DNA from: Streptococcus sanguinis
GTDB taxonomy: Bacteria; Bacillota; Bacilli; Lactobacillales; Streptococcaceae
NCBI RefSeq assembly: GCF_026781265.1
Contig: NZ_JAKUVC010000004.1
Span: 248,001 to 312,000, forward strand
Reading direction: 5' to 3'
Length of the DNA: 64,000 nucleotides
A program made the position numbers and the translations under genes. Of the stretch, positions 57,926-64,000 are shown piece after piece (position 1 is the stretch's first letter; every line of letters begins with the position of its first letter). The notes under the pieces were generated by a model that ran no database searches, had not been told where the DNA came from, and worked only from the letters and a program-made list of their open reading frames with translations.

Positions 57926-59089
57926 ATGAATAAACTTACTGTTACTCAAGAGGCAGAAGAAAAACTGAGAGAGGGCATTCTTTTATTAGATAAAAAGGAT
58001 TTTTCTGCTCTTTCGCTTCAGAATCAATTTGTGGAGCTGCAAAACCGTCAGGGCAAGTTCTTAGGCACAGCTTATCTCTCTCCGCAGAATAAGGGAGTAG
58101 GCTGGCTGATTTCCCAGAAGAAGGTAGAGCTGAACTCAGATTTTTTTCAAACTCTCTTTGAGCAGGCTAAGAGCAGACGTTCTACTTATTTCCATTCGGC
58201 TGACACGACAGCTTTTCGACTCTTTAATCAAGAGGGGGATGGCTTCGGTGGCTTCACGGTGGATTTCTACAATGACTTTGCGCTTTTTTCTTGGTACAAT
58301 GACTTTGTCTTTGCTATCAAGGAGCAGATTCTGACAGCCTTCGCCATGGTTTTCCCAGAGATTCAGGGAGGTTATGAAAAGATTCGTTTCAAGGGTTTGG
58401 ACTATGAATCGGCTCATCTCTACGGAGCGGAAGCACCGGAAACCTTCACAGTCTTGGAGAACGGTGTTCGCTATGAGGTTTTTCTGAATGACGGTTTCAT
58501 GACCGGTATCTTTCTGGATCAGCACGATGTGCGTGCCAGTCTGGTAGATGGTCTGGCTGCTGGTAAAAGTTTACTCAATATGTTTTCCTATACAGCTGCT
58601 TTTTCAGTAGCAGCAGCTATGGGCGGTGCCAGTCAGACAGTATCTGTTGATTTAGCCAAGCGCAGCCGTGAGCTGTCTGAAGCTCATTTTCTGGCCAATG
58701 GTCTGACACTGGATCAGCATCGCTTTCAGGTGATGGATGTCTTTGATTATTTCAAGTACGCTAAGCGTCACAATCTAAGCTTTGATGTCATTGTGATAGA
58801 TCCGCCTAGCTTTGCTAGAAATAAAAAGCGGACATTCTCAGTTGCTAAAGATTATCATCGTTTGGTTGCACAAGCTTTGGAAATCCTGAATCCTCAGGGA
58901 ATCATGATTTTAAGTACTAATGCATCCAATCTTTCCAAAAGTAAGTTTAAACAAGAAATTGAAAAAGGTCTTGCCGGCAGAAAGCACCGCTATCTTGCGG
59001 AGTATGGCCTGCCAGCAGACTTTGTCTATAATAAAAAAGACGGGAGCAGTAATTACCTCAAGGTATTTACAATAAAGGTGGAACAATGA
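57926..59089 (+). CDS. Class I SAM-dependent rRNA methyltransferase (RlmI-like)
   Basis: A 387-residue protein of the RlmI/RlmK type: an N-terminal PUA-like RNA-binding part (about residues 1-75), a central adaptor domain (about 80-185) and a C-terminal Rossmann methyltransferase. The SAM-binding region is [20 protein letters not shown] (about 216-235), and the catalytic-type motif is [14 protein letters not shown] (about 290-303). Probably a 23S rRNA cytosine methyltransferase; the exact site is unknown. The ATG is 7 nt from the -10 box without a ribosome-binding site, implying a leaderless mRNA. It overlaps aroD by 4 nt. Confidence 0.88.
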   Translation: MNKLTVTQEAEEKLREGILLLDKKDFSALSLQNQFVELQNRQGKFLGTAYLSPQNKGVGWLISQKKVELNSDFFQTLFEQAKSRRSTYFHSADTTAFRLFNQEGDGFGGFTVDFYNDFALFSWYNDFVFAIKEQILTAFAMVFPEIQGGYEKIRFKGLDYESAHLYGAEAPETFTVLENGVRYEVFLNDGFMTGIFLDQHDVRASLVDGLAAGKSLLNMFSYTAAFSVAAAMGGASQTVSVDLAKRSRELSEAHFLANGLTLDQHRFQVMDVFDYFKYAKRHNLSFDVIVIDPPSFARNKKRTFSVAKDYHRLVAQALEILNPQGIMILSTNASNLSKSKFKQEIEKGLAGRKHRYLAEYGLPADFVYNKKDGSSNYLKVFTIKVEQ

Positions 59090-59763
59090 AATTAGTCGTT
59101 TCTGTAATGCCCAAGAGTTTAGAAGAAGCTCAAGAAATTGATGTATCACGCTACGAAGATGCGGATATTATTGAATGGCGGGCAGATTTTCTGGCCAAGG
59201 ATGATATTTTAAATGTTGCGCCAGCTATTTTTGAAAAATTTGCCGGACGTGAATTGATTTTCACCTTGCGGACCCGTCAGGAAGGCGGAGAAATCGAACT
59301 GTCCGATGATGAATACGTAGCTCTTATCAAGGAAGTAGCCGGTTTTTACCAGCCGGATTATATCGATTTTGAATACTTCTCTCACAAGGGGAAATTTGAA
59401 GAAATGCTTGAGTTTCCTAATCTGGTGCTTAGCTACCACAACTTCGAGGAAACGCCTGAAAATATGATGGAAATCCTGTCTGAGCTGACTTCTCTGACCC
59501 CTAAGGTGGTCAAGGTTTCTGTCATGGCTCACAATGAGCAGGATGTGCTGGACTTGATGAACTATACTCGCGGTTTCAAGACTTTAAATCCTGAGCAGGA
59601 TTTTGTTACTATTTCTATGGGAAAAGTTGGCAAGATTTCACGCATTGCGGCTGACTTGACAGGTTCCAGCTGGTCATTCGCCAGTCAGGAGATGGCGTCA
59701 GCACCTGGTCAGATTTCTCTGAGCAATATGAAGAAAATCCAGGAGATTTTGAATGAAAATTAA
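59086..59763 (+). CDS. aroD: Type I 3-dehydroquinate dehydratase
   Basis: A 225-residue type I dehydroquinase (shikimate pathway step 3). Schiff-base lysine is in [11 protein letters not shown], the catalytic histidine in [10 protein letters not shown], and the N-terminal EWRADF binds substrate. AAAGGTGG precedes the ATG, which overlaps the stop of the methyltransferase gene (ATGA). It overlaps aroE by 11 nt, so the three are coupled. Confidence 0.95.
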   Translation: MKLVVSVMPKSLEEAQEIDVSRYEDADIIEWRADFLAKDDILNVAPAIFEKFAGRELIFTLRTRQEGGEIELSDDEYVALIKEVAGFYQPDYIDFEYFSHKGKFEEMLEFPNLVLSYHNFEETPENMMEILSELTSLTPKVVKVSVMAHNEQDVLDLMNYTRGFKTLNPEQDFVTISMGKVGKISRIAADLTGSSWSFASQEMASAPGQISLSNMKKIQEILNEN

Positions 59764-60610
59764 TGGCCACACCCGCATGGCTGCTGTGGTTGCCAAGCCA
59801 ATTAAGCACAGTATTTCTCCTCTTATTCACAATATGGCTTTTGAAAAGACTGGTGTCAATGGTGTCTATCTAGCTTGGGAAGTAGAAGCGAAGAATCTGC
59901 AGGCCAGTATAGAAAATATCCGCAGATTCGATATGTTTGGTGTCAATCTTTCCATGCCCTACAAGCAGGAAGTGATACCTTATCTAGATGAACTGGATGT
60001 CAGCGCCCGCCTTATCGGAGCAGTCAATACCGTTGTGAATAAAAATGGAATTTTAGTTGGTTATAACACAGATGGCAAGGGATTTTTTAAGAGCTTGCCT
60101 TCTTTTGCTATTCAGGGCAAAAAAATGACGATTTTGGGAGCTGGTGGAGCAGCGACAGCCATTATTGCTCAAGCAGCTTTGGACAATGCAGAGGAAATTT
60201 TCGTCTTTACTCGGCAAGCTTCCTATGAGAAGACTGTCAGCAAGATGGCAGCTATCAGCAACCAAACCAAGAGTCGTATCCAAGTACTAACCTTGGAGGA
60301 TGCGGATAGTTTGCAGGATAAAATCAACCAATCAGACCTTCTGGTAAATGGGACTAGTCTAGGTATGGATGGCATCAGCATGCCTCTGCCTGAACAGCTT
60401 GAGCTGCCTAGCCAGATTTTAGTTGCAGATGTCATCTACCAACCTTTTGAAACGCCCTTTCTCAAATGGGCCAGAAATCAAAATGTCACAGCGGTCAATG
60501 GACTTGGTATGCTGCTCTATCAGGGAGCAGAAGCCTTTGAGCTTTGGACCGGCAAGACCATGCCCAGTCAGGAACTTTGGCAGCGTTTAGAAGAATTGTA
60601 TAACAATTGA
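59753..60610 (+). CDS. aroE: Shikimate dehydrogenase
   Basis: A 285-residue NADP-dependent shikimate dehydrogenase. The substrate site has [13 protein letters not shown] (about residues 16-28), the catalytic Lys lies in [10 protein letters not shown] (about 65-74), the NADP-binding motif is [10 protein letters not shown] (about 127-136) and [11 protein letters not shown] lies near the end. AGGAG precedes the ATG inside aroD. Normally followed directly by aroB in related species; here an extra AT-rich gene intervenes. Confidence 0.96.
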   Translation: MKINGHTRMAAVVAKPIKHSISPLIHNMAFEKTGVNGVYLAWEVEAKNLQASIENIRRFDMFGVNLSMPYKQEVIPYLDELDVSARLIGAVNTVVNKNGILVGYNTDGKGFFKSLPSFAIQGKKMTILGAGGAATAIIAQAALDNAEEIFVFTRQASYEKTVSKMAAISNQTKSRIQVLTLEDADSLQDKINQSDLLVNGTSLGMDGISMPLPEQLELPSQILVADVIYQPFETPFLKWARNQNVTAVNGLGMLLYQGAEAFELWTGKTMPSQELWQRLEELYNN

Positions 60611-60629
60611 ATAAAAGGAGAGCAAGATA

Positions 60630-61238
60630 TTGAGAAAAAAATTGGTGATATCTATCATTATTTTGCTTATTAGTATTTTAGGAGTATTCATTTTTGTAAA
60701 ACAAGTAGAACATGCTAGATTTGAAGCGAGGAGAGACAAGCTGATTAAGCATGCTTTCTCTCTTTTTGAAGAACAGACAGCTCTTTATATTAAGGAAAAC
60801 TATACTGGTATTAGTAAAATTGAATTTTCTCCTATCTTTTTTGAAGAAGGAGGACCTAATGATTACTTATCTATTCAAGTTGTGCCAGTCATTTATGATC
60901 AAGAAGGAAATAAGGCCTATTTGGGACGGGAAGTAGGAAAAACATCTTTCCTCAGTTATGGTCTGCATTTTGGTGTTGAATTTGATTTTGGGATTGATAA
61001 TGAAGAGATTATTGTTTTAGAGAATTCGAAAATTGGTGGAGATATTGATGTATCTGACGCTAAGACTCTCCCTGAGAATGCAAAAATATCTAAAGGATAT
61101 GGAATTGATGATAATATAAGTGCATTAGTAAAAGATGGTCAGTTGAAAAATGTCAAGAAAAAGGAGGGTGGTAGCCCTCAAGTCGAAATTGTCTATAACC
61201 TAGAAATTCAGAAAGAAGATTATCGAAAATGGCGTTAA
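60630..61238 (+). CDS. Membrane-anchored hypothetical protein inserted in the aro operon
   Basis: A 202-residue protein with a single N-terminal membrane anchor (about residues 4-24, LVISIIILLISILGVFIF) and an extracytoplasmic domain of mixed charge. The start is TTG at 60630, supported by AGGAG 7 nt upstream. The DNA is clearly more AT-rich than the flanking aro genes. It interrupts aroE-aroB and is followed by a 14-bp tandem repeat and about 400 bp without a gene, all signs of an acquired insertion. No family is recognised. Confidence 0.65.
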   Translation: MRKKLVISIIILLISILGVFIFVKQVEHARFEARRDKLIKHAFSLFEEQTALYIKENYTGISKIEFSPIFFEEGGPNDYLSIQVVPVIYDQEGNKAYLGREVGKTSFLSYGLHFGVEFDFGIDNEEIIVLENSKIGGDIDVSDAKTLPENAKISKGYGIDDNISALVKDGQLKNVKKKEGGSPQVEIVYNLEIQKEDYRKWR

Positions 61239-61263
61239 CAGATAAAGAATAACAGATAAAGAA
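61236..61263. repeat. 14-bp perfect tandem duplication at the orphan gene's stop codon
   Basis: TAACAGATAAAGAA occurs twice back to back (61236-61249 and 61250-61263). The first TAA is the stop codon of the preceding gene. It looks like a slippage duplication or insertion scar. Confidence 0.85.
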
Positions 61264-61666
61264 ATTCAAAAATCTATGGGTTAACAGAAAGAAATTATTT
61301 AACAACATGAAGACGCGTTTTCTATTATAGACATAAATTAAAATCGACGATATTGTACTATCATCAAGATAAAAAGAAAACTTTTAAGGAATTGCTTTTG
61401 TTCTATTTAAAGCAGAAAAAATGCTTTTTATATTATAGCAAAACCAATGTCGTTTATTAAAGAACTTCTATTGAACTGTAGAGTGTTTGGGCAATTCTGA
61501 TGAATCCAAATTAGAATAAGACAACAGACTTCACTTGGGGAGGAACTTACAGATGGCTTGTTTTAACTTTAAAAATGAATGGTAAGTAGCTACTGAAATA
61601 TTTGACGTAATTTGATATACTAGGAAGCAAGTACAATTTTTTGATTGACTTGGAATGGAGGCGCTT
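61264..61666 (+). other. AT-rich intergenic region upstream of aroB
   Basis: About 400 bp with no convincing gene. It holds a 10-codon ORF with a strong GGGGAGG site (61553-61585; MACFNFKNEW, three aromatic residues) and, after it, an extended -10 TGATATACT (61613-61621) that probably gives aroB its own promoter. The sequence has no aro-like remnant I can recognise. It is probably part of the inserted segment that begins at 60630. Confidence 0.5.
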
Positions 61667-62734
61667 ATGAAACTAAATGTGAATTTCCCGCATCATCCCT
61701 ATGATATTCTCATCGAAAAGGGGTCTTTATCTCAGGCTGGAAGTTGGCTGAGTCAGCTTTGGCAGCCTCAAAAGGTAGTCATCGTCACGGATAATCGAGT
61801 GGCTCGACTCTATGCGGAAAAGGTCAAGCTGAGTTTGGAATCGGCTGGGTTTGAGGCCTATGTCTTTGACTTTTTTGAGGGTGAAGCCAGCAAGAACTTA
61901 AAGACCGTCAACAAAGTCTATGAGTTTTTGGTCAAGGTTGGTCTGACCCGCAGCGACGGCATTGTAGCCTTGGGAGGCGGAGTCGTCGGTGATTTGGCGG
62001 GCTTTGCCGCTTCGACCTACATGCGGGGCGTTCATTTCGTGCAGATTCCGACCAGTCTAACAGCTCAAGTGGATTCCTCTATCGGTGGTAAGACAGGCGT
62101 CAATACGCCTTGGGCCAAGAATATGGTCGGCACCTTTACCCAGCCAGATGGCGTTTTGATTGACCCAGAGGTCTTGCATACTTTGGGCCAGCGGGAACTG
62201 ATTGAAGGTATGGGCGAGGTGGTCAAGTACGGCTTGATTGAGGATAAAGAACTCTGGGATGAGCTGTCAGAAATGGATGGCAGTCCAGAGTCGATTTTAG
62301 AGCATGCTGAAAGCATCATTTACCATTCCTGTGATGTTAAACGTAAGATTGTGGTTGAGGACGAGCTGGATAATGGTGTTCGTCTTTATCTGAATTTCGG
62401 TCATACTATTGGGCACGCTATCGAAGCAACAGCGGGCTACGGAAAAGTCATGCATGGTGAAGCTGTGGCGATTGGCATGGTACAGGTTTCTCGAGTCGCT
62501 GAAAAGAAAGGCCTCATGCCAGCCGGAATTACAGAAGACATCATCCAGATGTGCCAGAAGTTTGGCTTGCCGGTGGATTACCAGCCTTGGAATGAATCTG
62601 CTTTCTATCAGGCTCTGATCCACGATAAGAAGGCTCGAGGGAACTCTATCAAGCTAGTACTGGTGCCCGAGCTGGGGTCAGCCAGTATTCACCAGATTCC
62701 GCTGGAAGAGATGAAAGAATTTCTGAAGAAATAA
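61667..62734 (+). CDS. aroB: 3-dehydroquinate synthase
   Basis: A 355-residue dehydroquinate synthase (shikimate step 2; NAD- and Zn-dependent). Key regions are [21 protein letters not shown] (about residues 101-121), the metal ligand region [14 protein letters not shown] (about 176-189) and the zinc histidines in [11 protein letters not shown] and [10 protein letters not shown]. An in-frame ATG at 61655 precedes it, but GGAGG (61657-61661) lies between that codon and the ATG at 61667, which is therefore chosen. Confidence 0.96.
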   Translation: MKLNVNFPHHPYDILIEKGSLSQAGSWLSQLWQPQKVVIVTDNRVARLYAEKVKLSLESAGFEAYVFDFFEGEASKNLKTVNKVYEFLVKVGLTRSDGIVALGGGVVGDLAGFAASTYMRGVHFVQIPTSLTAQVDSSIGGKTGVNTPWAKNMVGTFTQPDGVLIDPEVLHTLGQRELIEGMGEVVKYGLIEDKELWDELSEMDGSPESILEHAESIIYHSCDVKRKIVVEDELDNGVRLYLNFGHTIGHAIEATAGYGKVMHGEAVAIGMVQVSRVAEKKGLMPAGITEDIIQMCQKFGLPVDYQPWNESAFYQALIHDKKARGNSIKLVLVPELGSASIHQIPLEEMKEFLKK

Positions 62735-62824
62735 GTGCCAGATGGAGTTTGAGACGACTGGACAGTTTGTATAAAAATAGACAGGTTGTCCATATCTTTC
62801 CATCCCAGAAATAGGAGAAAATGT

Positions 62825-63991
62825 ATGAGATACTTAACAGCAGGAGAATCGCACGGACCACTTCTGACAGCTATTATTGAGGGAGTGCCAGCTGGTCTTC
62901 CTTTGACCGCTGACTATATAAATGCTGAGCTCAAGCGCCGTCAGGGTGGGTACGGCCGTGGTGCGCGCATGAAGATTGAAAGCGACCAAGTCGAGATTAC
63001 GTCTGGGGTTCGGCATGGCTTGACCATGGGCGGTCCGATTACTCTCAACGTGACTAATTTAGACCATCAGAAATGGCTGGAGATTATGAGTGCGGCGGAT
63101 GTGGATGAAAAGAAAAAAGGGCTGCGCAAGATTACCAAACCACGCCCTGGCCATGCTGATTTAGTTGGTGGTATGAAATACCGCTTTGACGATTTGCGAA
63201 ATTCTCTTGAGCGCTCTTCTGCGCGCGAAACGACTATGCGTGTGGCAGTCGGAGCAGTAGCCAAGCGTTTGCTGGAAGAAATTGGTGTAGAGGTGGCTAA
63301 TCATATCGTAACCTTTGGTGGCATTGATATTGATGTGCCGAATAATCTAACTGTAGGAGAAATCAAGGAAAGAGCTGCCCAGTCAGAGGTTTCCATTGTC
63401 AATCCTGAAAAAGAAGAGGAAATCAAGGCCTACATTGATCAGATTAAGAAAGACGGGGATACCATCGGTGGTGTCATTGAGACTGTCGTTGGCGGTGTTC
63501 CAGTTGGTCTGGGCTCCTATGTCCAATGGGACAAGAAGCTGGATGCCAAGATTGCTCAAGGAGTCGTTTCCATCAATGCTTTCAAGGGAGTTGAGTTTGG
63601 TGTGGGCTTTGAAGCCGGCCGTCTCAAGGGCAGTCAAGTCATGGATGAGATTCTTTGGTCTGAGGAAGATGGCTTCACTCGCAGAACCAATAATCTAGGC
63701 GGCTTTGAGGGCGGTATGACCAATGGTCAGCCAATCGTGGTACGAGGTGTTATGAAGCCCATTCCAACCCTTTACAAGCCTCTGATGAGCGTAGATATTG
63801 AGACCCATGAGCCTTATAAGGCGACGGTGGAACGGAGCGATCCTACGGCTCTGCCAGCGGCGGGTGTTGTCATGGAAAGCGTGGTGGCAACAGTTTTAGC
63901 CACCGAAGTCTTGGAGAAATTCTCTTCGGATAATCTGGAAGAACTAAAGGATACGGTAGCCCGCCATCGGGAATTTGTCAAGAACTTTTAG
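62825..63991 (+). CDS. aroC: Chorismate synthase
   Basis: A 388-residue FMN-dependent chorismate synthase, the last step of the shikimate pathway. Signatures are [18 protein letters not shown] at the N-terminus, [12 protein letters not shown] (about residues 61-72), [12 protein letters not shown] (about 135-146) and the C-terminal [21 protein letters not shown] lies 7 nt before the ATG at 62825; an in-frame upstream start at 62786 is rejected. It ends 9 nt before the window edge. Further aro genes probably follow outside. Confidence 0.96.
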   Translation: MRYLTAGESHGPLLTAIIEGVPAGLPLTADYINAELKRRQGGYGRGARMKIESDQVEITSGVRHGLTMGGPITLNVTNLDHQKWLEIMSAADVDEKKKGLRKITKPRPGHADLVGGMKYRFDDLRNSLERSSARETTMRVAVGAVAKRLLEEIGVEVANHIVTFGGIDIDVPNNLTVGEIKERAAQSEVSIVNPEKEEEIKAYIDQIKKDGDTIGGVIETVVGGVPVGLGSYVQWDKKLDAKIAQGVVSINAFKGVEFGVGFEAGRLKGSQVMDEILWSEEDGFTRRTNNLGGFEGGMTNGQPIVVRGVMKPIPTLYKPLMSVDIETHEPYKATVERSDPTALPAAGVVMESVVATVLATEVLEKFSSDNLEELKDTVARHREFVKNF

Positions 63992-64000
63992 AAGAGAGGA

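Overview
The window is a low-GC Gram-positive chromosome segment from an oral Streptococcus. The best fit is the sanguinis/gordonii group, judged from protein character and gene order: gor followed by a MacAB-like efflux locus; ftsW-ppc; tuf followed by rgp genes; infC-rpmI-rplT; murA-GNAT-spxR-map; ligA-pulA; and aroD-E-B-C. The species call is an inference. I see no rRNA, tRNA, CRISPR array, prophage or intact insertion sequence.

Layout. 0-12.5 kb: a PC4-like DNA-binding protein, a biotin transporter subunit under a BirA-type operator, a small membrane protein too short for normal gene calling, a cyclase, glutathione reductase, a three-gene MacAB-like efflux pump, lysS, and a minus-strand run of a phosphatase, a Cys-tRNA deacylase-like protein, a DUF368 membrane protein, a GH25 lysozyme and a glutathione peroxidase. 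12.5-19.6 kb: ftsW, ppc, an ECF sigma factor with its membrane anti-sigma factor, and tuf. 19.9-33.6 kb: a ten-gene rhamnose-polysaccharide cluster (RgpA/B/C/D/F plus a GT4 enzyme, a GacH-like phosphoglycerol transferase, a GacI-like GT2 and two large polytopic GT-C/DUF2142-type proteins). 33.7-44.1 kb: ebsA, ferredoxin, a LysM-type surface protein, cmk, infC-rpmI-rplT with its leader, a deoxycytidylate deaminase, metK under an SMK (SAM-III) riboswitch, and murA-GNAT-spxR-map. 44.1-55.9 kb: a YihY protein, a nonsense-interrupted gene, a MarR regulator with a B3/4-domain protein, gtrA, queT under a preQ1-II riboswitch, ligA, a lipid kinase, pulA and ltaS. 55.9-57.7 kb: a decayed accessory segment (18-codon ORF, lipoprotein, 5'-truncated HlyD protein) bracketed by two copies of an approximately 74-bp direct repeat. 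57.9-64 kb: an rRNA methyltransferase-like gene and aroD-aroE-(AT-rich orphan)-aroB-aroC.

Functional themes. Envelope construction dominates: rgp cluster, ltaS, murA, ftsW, GH25 and ebsA. A redox/oxidant theme comprises gor, a Cys-type glutathione peroxidase and spxR, whose family controls H2O2-producing pyruvate oxidase in relatives. RNA-level control is rich: an SMK box with a large insert, a preQ1-II aptamer, an infC leader with terminator, and probable non-AUG starts for infC (ATA) and the ECF sigma gene (ATT).

The most interesting signals are: several genes whose -10 box sits 6-8 nt from the ATG with no Shine-Dalgarno (ferredoxin, ligA, the methyltransferase, probably the lysozyme), implying leaderless mRNAs; a mosaic rgpC-rgpD boundary suggesting exchange of the polymer-recognition part of the exporter; the repeat-flanked decayed export/peptide segment next to ltaS; and the ECF sigma gene with an ECF-type promoter and a non-standard start codon.
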